NCBI GenBank assembly: GCA_018340805.1
Contig: JACMZG010001911.1
Location: forward strand, 54,644,083 to 54,708,082
Reading direction: 5' to 3'
DNA: 64,000 nucleotides
Source: Microvelia longipes
Lineage: Eukaryota; Arthropoda; Insecta; Hemiptera; Veliidae
Shown here: positions 11,591 through 22,905 of the stretch, in pieces
Layout: each line of letters starts with the position of its first letter
Numbering within the stretch: the stretch's first letter is position 1
Position numbers and translations under genes: made by a program
The notes under the pieces: model-generated
Database searches by the model: none
Told to the model about the DNA's origin: nothing
What the model saw: only the letters and a program-made list of their open reading frames with translations

Positions 11591-12267
11591 TTTTGGGGTT
11601 TGTCAACATGTTTCTTTTGAGTTCATTTTAGCGATGTTTGTGCTGTGCAATACAATTAAACGCCTTTTGTTGTAGTCCAAAAAATAGCATAAGTTCAAAA
11701 AAGTGAATGTTTTCTTAACGGCATCTGATAGCGAAATCAAACTATTTTGTGGTGACAAAATAAACGTGAATAAAAATAGATAATAAACTTGTAATAATAG
11801 ATCCTTTTGTTTATAGGGTGAAAACAATTCTTTTTTTTCTGTATACTTTGAGTATTAGGTGTGGAAGGTTAAAAAAAATCGGGTAGGTTTAATGGAACCA
11901 ACGAAAGATTATTATATATATGTACTTATATATATTATTAGATTATTATATATATGCACCAATTATGCAAAGTTCAAACCAGTAGGTAAATTGTGAAAAT
12001 CAATATATAATTAAGGTCCAAGTTTTAAAAGTTCGTGTAAATTAATCTCTTAACATTTAGTACCAAAGCTTGATAGCAATACAGTCACTATTGAAGTGTA
12101 TAACCGAAACGCATAAGCCTGCCTAAAATTGTTTTAGAAACAAATATTTATCTCCCTTCATCAATATAATTGATTAATGGCCAACAGAGTTTAAACAATC
12201 ATGTCGTCTCTACTCTTTCCTTCGATTCCTCTATAATGTAATTTGAATCAGACGTTACAAAGACAAA
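11591..12267. other. Unassigned; short duplicated TA-rich unit
   Basis: 'agattattatatatatg' occurs at about 11906 and again at about 11940. No gene recognised. Confidence 0.45.
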
Positions 12268-12446
12268 TGGGTAACAGGGTACCTCGGAACTTTTTATGTT
12301 AACTTTAAACTTTAACTCTCTTGTCTTAAAAAATAATATGATAGGTTATTAATTGCCCAAGGTGAAATAAATACCACGATTTTAATAAAAACACACACTA
12401 TAATTAAAAACAATTAATATATTGTCAGCCATAATAGTATAAAAAA

Positions 12447-12497
12447 TTATAACTGACCGGTTTCGACTTTACATCATCATCAGAGCTGTTTATAGAC
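12447..12497. repeat. Left arm of an interrupted palindrome
   Basis: 'ttataactgaccggtttcga' through 'catcatcatcagagctg' to 'tttatagac' is the complement of 13605-13655. Before the transposon arrived the two arms met at a single TCA. This is a small foldback element in its own right. Confidence 0.85.
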
Positions 12498-12500
12498 TCA

Positions 12501-13601
12501 GGCCCGTATTCAAAGACGTTTTCCTAACATTTTCCTAACTTTTTCCTAACTTTTTCCTAACATTTTCCTAACACTCCTAACACTCACCTTAGGTTTAGGT
12601 AAGAGAAATGTTTTTAAGCCACGAAATTTAAATGATCGTTCCCGTGTTTTAAAAGTCATTTAGAGGCTTCGCATGATTTTTTTTAGTAAGAACTAAGGTA
12701 GTTAAGTCAAAAAGTGATACCATTGTAAGTAACGTAATATATCGCAAAATATCAATGTTATTAACTTATTACCTGGATTTACGACACACTTTGTCGTATT
12801 AATAACTATCTACATAAATTTACATAATATAAGTTACTGTTAATCCACTTACTTTACTATTAGGGAGTTTACCCTGAAATTCTTTTAACACAATCAGATT
12901 TTTTATTTTCTATGGTCTGTTTGTGGCGGGCTATCAATTCAAAGAGGAAATTCAGTTGGTCCGGTGTGAATAATTCAGCCATTATTATACCAAAAACATT
13001 TTACACAAACAAAAATGAATTTGATGACAAAATACGAAAAACAAAATTGTGTAAATGATTCAGCAAAATGAAAACAGTGTTGCACTGATTAACAGGTCTT
13101 CATTTAGACACCTTTGGATTCGTACAACCTGGTCCACGTTCAAACTTGAAACGCTTGATACTGCTTTATTTATGAAAGCTGTTACAATAATTGAACATTG
13201 TATTTTGTATTAACTCTACTGTTTACTGAAAACATATGTAAATAAAGTTTCTAATATATTTAACATTCGCCAAAGCAAGGCCGCATTGTTGTTTATGACG
13301 AAGTGTGTCGTAAATCCAGGTAATAAGGTAATAACATTGATATTTTGCGATATATTACGTTACTTACAATGGTATCACTTTTTGACTTAACTACCTTAGG
13401 TTCTTACTAAATAAAATCATGCAAAGCCTCTAAAAGACTTTTAAAACACGATAGGAGAATGTTAGGAAAATGTTAGGAGAATGTTAGGAGTTAGGAAAAT
13501 GTTAGGAAAAAGTTTAGGAATGTTAGGAAATGTAGGAAAATGTTAGGAAAAAGTTAGGAAAATGTTAGGAAAATGTTAGGAAACGTCTTTGAATACGGGC
13601 C
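12501..13601 (-). mobile_element. GGCCCG-ended transposon with ~300-bp TIRs, copy 1
   Basis: Ends GGCCCGTATTCAAAGACG and its complement, flanked by TCA (12498-12500 and 13602-13604), a 3-bp target duplication. The long terminal repeats hold arrays of 'gttaggaaaat' and continue inward through 'gcttcgcatgat', 'gtagttaagtcaaaaagtga' and 'acctggatttacgacac'. The centre, about 500 bp, keeps a 37-codon exon remnant on the minus strand. A 3-bp duplication plus a Myb/SANT-like remnant favours the PIF/Harbinger superfamily. No transposase remains, so the copy is non-autonomous. The element sits exactly at the centre of an older palindrome. Confidence 0.85.
12869..12982 (-). pseudogene. Myb/SANT-like first-exon remnant in the transposon
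   Basis: ATG opens a 37-codon frame, MAELFTPDQLNFLFE... then RHKQTIENKKSDCVKR. The pattern 'FT..QL..L.ELI..HK..IENKK.D' is typical of the start of Myb/SANT-like DNA-binding domains (zeste/NAIF1-like and the accessory protein of Harbinger elements). The frame stops just after TCAGG|GTAAAC, a plausible splice donor, so this looks like a first exon followed by an intron whose later exons were lost. The copy at 27418-27531 has the same frame and stop with two amino-acid changes. A full-length source element elsewhere in the genome is expected; in this copy no functional protein can be made. Confidence 0.6.
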
Positions 13602-13604
13602 TCA

Positions 13605-13655
13605 GTCTTTAAACAGCTCTGATGATGATGTAAAGTCGAAACCGGTCAGTTATAA
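13605..13655. repeat. Right arm of the interrupted palindrome
   Basis: 'gtctttaaacagctctgatg' to 'gaaaccggtcagttataa' is complementary to 12447-12497. The apparent 93-codon frame crossing it joins transposon end to flank and is not a gene. Confidence 0.85.
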
Positions 13656-14680
13656 TTTATTTTATTTATTTAACATGATGGTGAGTTTATGTCACAAAAT
13701 CTCCGTCAAAATAACTAATGGTGAAATAAATACTTTTACTGTGCGCTTCGTTGGAACTAAGAATAAAGGAGTTTTTCAGTGCCTAAGATATTTTAAATAT
13801 TTCATTTCGCTCAGTTTAGAATTTTTTAAAAGTATGTTTAAGAATAAGTTATGAGCTAATAATTTAAAATCTTATTTTATATCAAAATAAGTTTATGTGA
13901 TAAACATACTTTTCAATAAAACGAGAGAACTGATTGTGCTAACATTGCTGTTATTAGCTAAGCATAAGAACACATGATAATTTGACGCATTTTATTAAGA
14001 AGTTCTCTGTACATCTGGGTATTTTTTGTCATTGTCATTTTTTGTCATAAATGCACGTCATGAACAATATAAAACATTTTATACAAAAATATATAAAAAA
14101 TTTTAGATTGTGTTGTTTATTCCTCAGGCACACTTTTAATTGTCCTCAACAGCCACTGAACCTTTTGGCTGTTTGTGTTTTAGTACTCGAGATATATGGT
14201 AGGACATCTTTTTTATCTATTAGAGTAAAAGAGAAGAATGCATATTTTTAAATTCTTTCTTCTAATTAATTAACAAGGCATAAAGCAGTTTTAGGAGTGA
14301 AATGTTTGACGCCTTGAATACTTAAGTAGAATAAAACCACAACACTTTAATAAAGCTATCCGTATCATGGTAGAGCAACCTTCACTTTTTGCCTTAGTCT
14401 AACGCGTGAACTAAATAAGGAATAATGCTATTATTTCTTGCTATATGTCAATCTTTGATATTTAAAAAAATATATCATTACAAAATTTTGTTGCTTGAAA
14501 AAAATCACATTAGTTTGCTTTTAGCTGTACAAAATTATCTCATGTATTATTACTAATTTATTTATTATATTTATCTATTTATTTTGCTTTCACCATAAAG
14601 AACACCTTGAAAGAAAAGCTCCCGTTGTCAAAATGAGTAGATAGAATCAAGACCAGAAATTATTTAGTAAGTATATTAAA
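13656..14680. other. No gene recognised
   Basis: AT-rich. A short plus-strand frame (14051-14251) has no domain I recognise and no splice context. Confidence 0.45.
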
Positions 14681-14688
14681 ATAACTCA

Positions 14689-14997
14689 CATAGAGATATT
14701 ATTACTAGAGGGGCTCTATTGGTTGAATTTTGAAACATCGAAAAAGTAACCTGACCACCTTCACTAGAAATATAATAAAATAATCTTTATAAAATTACTG
14801 TAACTTATATATTTGATCTTAAAAAATACAAATCAAAACACAATCAATGTGTGGGAACCCGAAATCAATTGATTTATTATAACCTTAACTCACTCTTGAC
14901 GAAGGTTTTAATGAGGCTACACAGAGCCCCAAAATGATGTTTCAGGCCTTCCAATGTATTGAGATAGGCTATGCCCTCTCTAGTATATATCTCTAAG
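14689..14997 (-). mobile_element. hAT-type MITE, intact copy
   Basis: Flanked by an exact 8-bp duplication ATAACTCA (14681-14688 and 14998-15005). Terminal repeats begin CATAGAGATATTATTACTAG on one side and CTTAGAGATATATACTAGAG on the other strand. Internal order, read on the minus strand, is 'ggcatagcctatctcaatac', 'aggcctgaaac', 'gggctctgtgtagcctcatt', 'gttaaggttataataaatca' and 'ggtggtcaggttactttttc'. Its size of about 309 bp, 8-bp duplication and YANAG-like start point to the hAT superfamily. No coding capacity. Confidence 0.92.
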
Positions 14998-15005
14998 ATA
15001 ACTCA

Positions 15006-15534
15006 TAACTACGAGTTGTTTGACAAGAATGATCATTTAACTCCTTTTGAGTGTGAAGATGAGATTCGGAAAGGTTTTCGACCTTCTAAACAAACTACAA
15101 AATTGGCCGTCAAAGGTCAAAGATAATCAAAGATTACTCGCTAACTATCTTGTACTCAATAATCATCCTGTAGTTATGCTACAGACCAAAATCATTCACT
15201 TTGATTTCAAAACTAAATTAAAACGATTGATTGAGGGGAACTGGTTTGTTGTGAAAAATGATTGGCATCAAGCACAAGAGGCAGAGAGGCGGTAGAAATC
15301 GATAGAGGGACAAGATTTCCCACTTTTGTTTGCTTTATTATTTAACTGATAATGAATTCTAAAACACACATTAGTCCCTTTTAATCTGTATTTTACTTCA
15401 TTTAAATCTTTCCAGTTACACTTAATACCATTGTAAAACGTGTAAATTTCTTTCTTTTCACAAAAGATAACAAAGAAAGTTAGTTGTATAAGTATAATAA
15501 AATATAGTGATATAAAATTTTATCAAGAAATAAA
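15006..15534. other. Unassigned; 82-codon frame of unknown nature
   Basis: The frame 15047-15295 (+) encodes a basic peptide containing KLQNWPSKVKDNQR and GNWFVVKNDWHQAQ. Its composition is less AT-biased than its surroundings. I recognise no family, and no strong acceptor or donor bounds it. It may be a decayed transposon or gene fragment. Confidence 0.35.
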
Positions 15535-15890
15535 AGAAAAGTAAGTAATTTAAAGTAATAAAAGAAAAGAAAGTTATATAAAGTAATAAATGAAAAGTAA
15601 ATAATATAAAGTAATAAAAGAAAAATAAGTAATATAAAGTAATAAAAGAAAAGTAAGTAATATAAAGTAATAAATGAAAAGTAAATAATATAAAGTAATA
15701 AAAGAAAAGTAACTAATATAAAGTAATAAAAGAAAAGTAAGTAATAAAAGAAAAGAAACTTATATAAAGTAATAAAAGAAAAGTAAGTAATATAAAGTAA
15801 TAAAAGAAAATTAAGTAATATAAAGTAATAAAAGAAATGTAAGTATTATAAAGTAATAAAAGAAAAGTAAGTAATATAAAAATTATAGTC
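15535..15890. repeat. 28-bp tandem array
   Basis: About 12 units of 'gtaataaaagaaaagtaa' + 'gtaatataaa', with substitutions and small deletions. Strong purine asymmetry on the + strand. Confidence 0.9.
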
Positions 15891-15924
15891 AAAAAGGTCC
15901 TTTCGTAGAATAAAAAATAAAAAT

Positions 15925-16065
15925 CGGATACGGGGTACGTCGGAACTTTAATTGATCACATCGAATTCGCTACGCTCTTCCTCCTTATTTAAGACACGCT
16001 TCGCTTATCTTCAAAATATATATAAAAATCCAAATTGAAATTGCAACACGTCTTCGGACTCGCTT
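15925..16065 (-). mobile_element. Family B, GTACC-end fragment (reverse)
   Basis: 'cggatacggggtacgtcgga', 'tgatcacatcgaattcgcta', 'cgcttcgcttatcttcaaaa' and 'ttgcaacacgtcttcggact' match the reverse of the family right end. Confidence 0.75.
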
Positions 16066-16849
16066 ACAGCTTAACATTTATGAACCCCTTGCTTCATAGG
16101 CCCTGTTCACATATTATTCGAAGTTTTCCATTACTTTTGCGTATTATACTTTTAGAAATAACCCAATCTCTCAACATCCTGAAACCTCCAAGCAGACTCT
16201 ACTTATTTGATTCTTTAGTGAGGGTTTTAAAGTTTGCTTAACCCAGGTGCAATAGGGTTTAGTATCTTAAAGAAGTACCTTACATCGTACAGGGTCGGGA
16301 CCACCGGTTTCACGTCCCTTTCAAAAAACTTATTTTTCCTTATCTGTTTAGGCTGATTTTACTGAGGCACCCCGGTAGCAAAATTATAACATCCCCTTCT
16401 CTCATTTAAATTTCTAATCAATGTCCATTAGAATATATCAAATAGAGCTTATTTATCTAAAGTCAAAACAATTGTCTTCCATTAATTATATATTTGACCC
16501 CCTCAACTGTTATGTTATGTTATGTGACCCAAAAACATAACATCGCTGCTTCTTAACATGAATAATCCGTTTAACTAAGATGTCTTAGCAGAAGCAAGTG
16601 TGAAAATCTCTTTAACTATAAACCAATTCCCTGATTACTCTAGAGTTGTATAAATCTTAAAATAGTTAATCTTTTGCGACACTTACTCCATCTAGTAGGA
16701 AAACTTCTACCTCATGGTATCTTTCATACATTCATTTTAATCTAATGTGACTTTGAATGCAGTGGATTATACCGAAAGAAGAGAAAACTTTTATTGAAAG
16801 ATATGGTTTTTCATATCTTTTTGTTGACCTTTGAAAGAGCTAACTGTAC
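16066..16849. other. No feature recognised
   Basis: Contains a 'ttatgttatgttatg' microrepeat near 16508. The frame starting inside the preceding element (16035-16241) has no support. Confidence 0.45.
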
Positions 16850-18463
16850 GTTAGCACCTTATAGTTTCTATTTATTTTCTCAATTATAAAGTAGATTTGG
16901 CTTATAGCTAAACAAAATAATGAAATGACTTAGCACATATATTTCTATCTATTAATTAAAAGTAGATTTGGCTTATAGCTTAACAAATAATGAAATGACG
17001 TTAGCATTTTATAGTTTCTATCTATTTTCTCAATTATAAATAGATTTGGTTATTGCTAAACAAATAATGAATTGACGTTAGCACTTTATAGTTTCTATCT
17101 ATTTTCTCAATTATGAAGTAGATTTGGTTTATAGCTAAACAAATAATGAATTGACGTTAGCACTTTATAGTTTCTATCTATTTTCTCAAAGAAGTAGATT
17201 TGGTTTATAGCTAAACAATAATGAATTGACGTTAGCACTTTATAGTTTCTATCTATTCTTAATTATAAAGTAGATTTGGCTTATAGCTTAACAAATAATG
17301 AAATGACGTTAGCACATTATAGTTTCTATCTATTTTCTAATTATAAAGTAGATTGGTTTATAGCTAAACAAATAATGAATTGACGTTAGCACTTTATAGT
17401 TTCTATCTATTTTCTCGATTATGAAGTAGATTTGGTTTATAGCTAAACAAATAATGTTTAAGTTTCTATCTATTTTCTAATTATAAAGTAGAATAGCTAA
17501 ACAAATAATGACGTTAGCACTTTTATAGTTTCTATCTATTTTCTCAATTATGAAGTAGATTTGGTTTATAGCTAAACAAATAATGAATGACGTTAGCACT
17601 TTATAGTTTCTATCTATTTTCTAAATTATAAAGTAGATTTGGTTTATAGCTAAACAAATAATGAATTGACGTTAGCACTTTATAGTTTCTATCTATTTTC
17701 TCAATTATGAAGTAGATTTGGTTTATAGCTAAACAAATAATGAATTGACGTTAGCACTTTATAGTTTCTATCTATTTTCTCAATTATGAAGTAGATTTGG
17801 TTTATAGCTAAACAAATAATGAATTGACGTTAGCACTTTATAGTTTCTATCTATTTTCTAAATTATAAAGTAGATTTGGTTTATAGCTAAACAAATAATG
17901 AATTGACGTTAGCACTTTAAGTTTCTATCTATTTTCTCAATTATGAAGTAGATTTGGTTTATTGCTAAACAAATAATGAATTGACGTTAGCACTTTATAG
18001 TTTCTATCTATTTTCTCAATTATGAAGTAGATTTGGTTTATAGCTAAACAAATAATGAATTGACGTTAGCACTTTATAGTTTCTATCTATTTTCTCAATT
18101 ATGAAGTAGATTTGGTTTATAGCTAAACAAATAATGAATTGACGTTAGCACTTTATAGTTTCTATCTATTTTCTAAATTATAAAGTAGATTTGGTTTATT
18201 GCTAAACAAATAATGAATTGACGTTAGCACTTTATAGTTTCTATCTATTTTCTCAATTATGAAGTAGATTTGGTTTATAGCTAAAATAATGAATTGACGT
18301 TAGCACTTTAGTTTCTAGAAGTAGATTTGGTTTATAGCTAAACAAATGAATACGTTAGCACTTAAGTTTCTATTATTTCTAAATTATAAAGTAATTGGTT
18401 TATAGTAAACAAATAATGAAATGACGTTAGTACCTTATAGATTCTATTTATTTTCTCAATTAT
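16850..18463. repeat. 79-bp satellite array
   Basis: About 20 units. The consensus runs 'tagtttctatctattttctc', 'aattatgaagtagatttggt', 'ttatagctaaacaaataatg', 'aattgacgttagcacttta'. The central units are nearly identical with an exact 79-bp spacing (for example 17683 to 17762). Units at both ends are diverged, and those at about 18290-18420 are shortened by many small deletions. No coding frame. Unequal exchange would keep the centre uniform and the edges divergent. Confidence 0.95.
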
Positions 18464-18574
18464 GGCTATTCGTAAAACCTTAGGGAAGACACATAGGGAA
18501 ATTACAGTGACCTCATAGATGTTTGTGGAAGTAGAAAAATTAGAGTATAAGTAGGTTCCATTGTAAGTTTAGCA
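18464..18574. repeat. Direct repeat, copy 1, at the satellite edge
   Basis: 'ggctattcgtaaaacctta' through 'aggttccattgtaagtttag' recurs almost unchanged at 18753-18863. Between the two copies lies another partial 79-bp unit (about 18571-18620). Confidence 0.9.
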
Positions 18575-18752
18575 ATTATAAAGTAGATTTGGCTTATAGC
18601 TAAACGAATAATGAAATTATTATTTCTTATGATTTTACTTCAGCAGTCATAATTTAACATTGTATAAAACCGTAGATAAGAGAGAGTATGTAAGTTATAA
18701 GAGAGAGTGTATTAAATTTAGCGTAACAAGTATAATAAGATTCTCTAAATTA

Positions 18753-18863
18753 TAGCTATTCGTAAACCTTAGGGAAGACACATAGGGAAATTACAGTGAC
18801 CTCATAGATGTTTGTGGAAGTAGAAAAATTAGAGTATAAGTAGGTTCCATTGTAAGTTTAGCA
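18753..18863. repeat. Direct repeat, copy 2
   Basis: Near-identical to 18464-18574, including 'ggaagacacatagggaaatt' and 'gacctcatagatgtttgtgg'. The pair suggests a larger duplicated block that includes a satellite unit. Confidence 0.9.
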
Positions 18864-19204
18864 AGAAAATGCAAGAACGGTGTGATTCTTTGTAGTAATC
18901 ATAAATATGTGCAAAGAATAATAATAAATAAAGAAAGATGGTCCTAGGATTATATGTTTCGGACAAGAAAATGTCAGTTACGTAGCCAGTTCATAGGAGC
19001 GCTATTATGTATTTTGGTAGTTTCACTATGTCAACTACGAGAATGCGCCACTGTCGTCTGGTTTTCAGCAAACTACTTTTGTGGTTCTGATCACAAAACT
19101 TATTAATCCAACTATTTGCTTTATATAATAATGACCAATTTAAAGATACGCGAGTCTTTAAAATGGTAATAAAAAACGAGATGACTTCACAATACTAACT
19201 TAAA

Positions 19205-19835
19205 AATCGACTACGGGGTACTTCGAAACTTTTCCTCATCACATCAGCTTATCCACTGACCGCGCTCAATGCTGCCTAACTTTTATGATCTAACAAAAAT
19301 CATAGATATACTTGTCGTATTGAAATCAAACTTTATAAACTTATTAATTAAGTAAAGATTTACACCTGCACTAAATTTAAACTCAATTAAATCATTTTTT
19401 GATTTTTTAAATTTAAAAAAAAACCTACACAAGTTGTTTGATAAAATTGATCTACTGCTGATATTGATATGAAACTTATGTTACTTTAGTATAGTATATG
19501 TTAGTCCTATACATGGCTATATGCGTGCCAAATCTCAATCCCATCACATTATGTTTCTGCTTTTTATGATTTTTCAAAATTTTCGCTGAGTCATTATTGC
19601 GGGTTAATGACGTTATGAAAAAAATTCCAAACTGCGCAACTACAGCGATTGACTGATTTGTGTACGAAGATTCAACTATCTAGCATGAATACACTAAGAT
19701 TGATTATGATAACGGACACACACACATACAGACAAACAATTTTGAGGAAATCACTCAGGAGGCCTTAAAAACACCTGATTCCGTATTTTTTTTGCAAACA
19801 CAATACTTTTCCTAAATGAGGAAAAGTATAAAGGG
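19205..19835 (-). mobile_element. Family B element, near-complete reverse copy
   Basis: Starts 'tcgactacggggtacttcga' and ends with the short hairpin ACTTTTCC/GGAAAAGT ('tacttttcctaaatgaggaa'). It contains 'gaccgcgctcaatgctgcct', 'aacaaaaatcatagatatac', 'cattattgcgggttaatgac', an ACACAC tract and 'actcaggaggccttaaaa'. About 630 bp; the 'tcgcttcgctcgtcc' block is deleted near its start. Confidence 0.8.
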
Positions 19836-20640
19836 GGAAGAATGTTATAGTGAGGAGAGTTAGTTAGAGCTGCCGCTAGATGCCAGCACCAACCTCATCC
19901 CCTCATTCTGTCTGACGTATATGAAGCTAGGTGTTGAGATGTTTTAATTTAACTTACCCAGCTCCCGCTAAGCCAGCCGTCCTATTAGCTAATTTTTCAA
20001 AGGAAATTCTTTTATAGAAGAAAATTTAGACACCATATTCAATTCATCCGTAAATCTAATTAGTTTTTTCGCTAATTTCATTTCACGCCACGGAAATGCT
20101 TACTCTCCTAAGGAGGTAGGTACCAATTTTAGGTTTTTAATTTTGAATAGAAATCAAAAACCTAAATGTGAATGGAATAATGATACAATGAAATATATTT
20201 ATTGTATAATATTGCACTTATTTATATCTATTTATCAATATATATTGCAGCATTATAGCTTTCTAGACCAATTCAGGAGAGTTATCGAATTAAATAAGTT
20301 TTACTTACGTTCAAATTGCACAAACCCTAAGTTTGCAAAGTTTAACTTAAAGCAAGTCTAAGAAACCTTTAGCTCGCAAAACTAACTAAAGGAGTAAATT
20401 TGAAATAAGTTTTGTATTGCTCGAGCTAAGTCAATTTCACGTCTTTTAGACACATTGAAATTTCTATTGATATTGACTTTAAATGAGTTATTAAAATTGT
20501 GATGAAATGTTTCTATTCTTCTTTATGAATTTTATAAAATTAATTATAAGGAGACTTCAATTCAAATTCGTTTTATAAGACTGTTAATAACTCCAGGACT
20601 TTTCCTATGTCTTTCATCGTCTGTTATATTTACTCTTTAG
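19836..20640. other. No gene recognised
   Basis: One frame at 20143-20361 (+, 72 codons) lacks any recognisable feature. Contains 'gccagcaccaacctcatccc', whose like appears at 39685. Confidence 0.4.
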
Positions 20641-20644
20641 TACG

Positions 20645-20705
20645 TTATTAATTTTTCTCATTTATACTGTAGTTATATAGGAATGGATTTTAGGTATCTA
20701 TAGGT
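20645..20705 (+). mobile_element. Family B left-tip fragment
   Basis: 'ttttctcatttatactgtag' then 'ttatataggaatgga' is a degraded terminal hairpin. Confidence 0.5.
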
Positions 20706-20914
20706 TCTAAAACGTTGGCATTTGATGTAAAAAGTTAGTTCCAAGTTTTTTTGTTAATGCTATGGTTTCCCCTCATTTTTCGGTGAGAAAGAAAATTTTT
20801 TATAATAAAAAAATATCCGATTGGATTGAAATTAGACATGAGACATCCCTTTATTTTATAAATAAGATTTTAAGTTTAATTTGAATAAGTTTTTTATATC
20901 TTTGATATTTATTG

Positions 20915-21092
20915 GATCAGTAACAGCATCAAGTGCGGTCAGTGCCTGGATTGGTGACCGATGGTAATAAAACGGATGTTTTTACTGTCAGGACGAGCGA
21001 AGTAAGTCAAAAGTAGGGAGGATGAGCGTAGCAAATCTGATGATTAACTATTCCTGTGAGGAATAGTTCAGAGATACTAGTACCCGGTTTTT
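20915..21092 (+). mobile_element. Family B right-end fragment
   Basis: 'caagtgcggtcagtgcctgg', 'gacgagcgaagtaagtcaaa', 'gggaggatgagcgtagcaaa' and a decayed 'tactagtacccgg' end. Confidence 0.7.
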
Positions 21093-21171
21093 TTTTAATT
21101 TTACAAAGGGATCTTTTTGCCTATGATTTCATACATTACTTTCTTTTTATTTAATTGTATTGACCATTTAG

Positions 21172-21305
21172 AATAATAAAACGAAAGTTTTCACTGTCAG
21201 GACGAGCGAAGCGAGTCTGAAAACGTATTTCTGTGTAAATTAGGTGATTCTCATATTTTAACGAGTAGCGGAGCGAGGTTGATTTGGTGACGTTGAGCGC
21301 TACTT
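21172..21305 (+). mobile_element. Family B internal fragment
   Basis: 'tcaggacgagcgaagcgagt', 'ctgaaaacgtatttctgtgt', then 'gagtagcggagcgaggttga'. Lies 80 bp from the previous fragment in the same orientation. Confidence 0.6.
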
Positions 21306-21544
21306 AAAATAATACAAAGTTAGTTGGCCGCGAAGCAACTGTCATGATAATAACTTGTAAATTTTGTAAGTCCATCACAATATGTGTTACAACAATGAAT
21401 AATATAGTTTTTTTTTAAATTTACACGAACCAATTTTATACGAAAAACAACTATGAAGACTGCAATGCGGCCTGTGCCAAAGGCCTTGCTGTGTGCTCCA
21501 TTAGTGTAATGAAATAGGGGGACCTTGGGGGTAAGATACGTAAG

Positions 21545-21912
21545 AACAAATATTATAACTTAAAACACCTGTTGAGTATTTAATAAAACCGGTCTTAGAT
21601 GGCAAAAGGGTGGCGGAATACAAGAATCTACATTTAGTTGACGAGGACTACTTTTAATATAATTTTAATTAAAAACGTTAAACTACAATTTAAAATGCTT
21701 TAAATGTTGTAATGCACCGATATTTATATTAGTATTTTATGAATAATCAATCATTAATAATTAATAGAACATAATAATTCAGCAACCGGAAGTATTGACA
21801 ACTTTTTTTTAGAAAATTGTATATTGTTAGGGTGGCAGCATTACTTAAGTGCACCAGTGAACCGCCTTTCGTGTTATCAGTAGTGCTCCTTCTATATATA
21901 GTATTATTCTAA
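21545..21912 (+). mobile_element. MULE-like element, right part only
   Basis: Matches 25440-25814 closely along its whole length ('ggcaaaagggtggcggaata', 'ttcagcaaccggaagtattg', 'accgcctttcgtgttatcag') and ends in the same terminal repeat, TATATATAGTATTATTCTAA. The left terminal repeat is missing, so this copy is broken. Confidence 0.8.
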
Positions 21913-22609
21913 GGGCGGGGCAAATCGGTTCATGTCTTACATCCCGACCTCGGTGACTTGCGTCTTGTATATATCATTTTTATGTAAGTTTTAACTCATT
22001 TTCATTTTCTTGTATTAATTATTTGTGGCACATCAAAATGACTGTTTCGTTTTGCTTTAATGTCACTCACCGCAGGTCCGCCCTTTAAATATTAATTACT
22101 TGTTAATATTACTGTACTTTGCGGGGCTCTTTTCCCCTTAATTATCCCCATTTGGGCCCAGTACACTACATTAGGAAATGGAAATAAATTTACTAATAAT
22201 CAACATCAAACTTGGCAGACGTTTGTTAAGATCAAACAACTTTATATTCAAGTCGATGACATTTAAGTGGCTTGAAAGTGACAAGTAGTTATCGTTCATA
22301 TCCCCGCTACTTAACTAATGGATTTAAACATTAAAAAGTAATGTGTAAGTAGTTAGAAATGGTTTGTAAGTGCACTTACACTTGTCTGTGGTTAATGGAC
22401 TTTTTTAAATCGGAAAAGGGTTGTTTTTGTTTATTATAATGAGCTTTCTGTCTGCTTACATTTTTCATAAATGTTTCTGAGTGCTTGTTTCTTTATCTCG
22501 TGTTAAATAAAATGTGTTCTTATAAAATTTTTTCCAATCCCTAAATGTTTCTCGAATGAACTCGAATGCATTTTTGAAAACAATTGTAATAAATATTTTT
22601 TTAAATATA
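21913..22609. other. No feature recognised
   Basis: Less AT-rich than average in places, but no convincing exon. Confidence 0.45.
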
Positions 22610-22619
22610 TGGATAAATA

Positions 22620-22905
22620 AAAGGCCGCCTATGTGGTCGAGGTCGTTAGAGCGTTAGTACTTACGCTAACCTTTGACACCACAGAGGTCTGGGGTTCGCA
22701 GCCCAGAGTTTATATAAAAGAAGTATATTTAGATAAGTACGCTCTGAGTTTATAAAAAAGAAAGATTTCGGTAAATAATATACCGCCAACTTTAGATAAT
22801 ACTTTGAACGTAATGGTTGCCACAACCACTTAATGTGGTTCCCGAATGGGTTATCCCTGATGATCCACAAGGCTCTAAACGGTATAATTATTATATTATA
22901 TTATG
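22620..22905 (+). mobile_element. tRNA-derived SINE, copy 1, with target duplication
   Basis: Head with a box A-like 'gtggtcgaggtcgttagagc' and a box B-like 'gggttcgcagccc' (compare 'gggttcgcatccc' at 55935). The body includes 'cgccaactttagataatac' and 'gaatgggttatccctgatga', and the tail is ATT-rich after 'ggctctaaacgg'. It is flanked by TGGATAAATA at 22610-22619 and 22906-22915, the mark of retrotransposition. No coding capacity; it would use LINE proteins made elsewhere. Confidence 0.9.

Noticed and set aside
13573..13854. 93-codon plus-strand frame
   Set aside because: Joins transposon terminal repeats to a palindrome arm and AT-rich flank.
15535..15890. Second 28-bp repeat array as a CRISPR candidate
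   Set aside because: No spacers; simple A-rich minisatellite.
22620..22905. tRNA gene
   Set aside because: A and B box-like segments belong to a SINE with long body, tail and target duplication; no proper tRNA fold.
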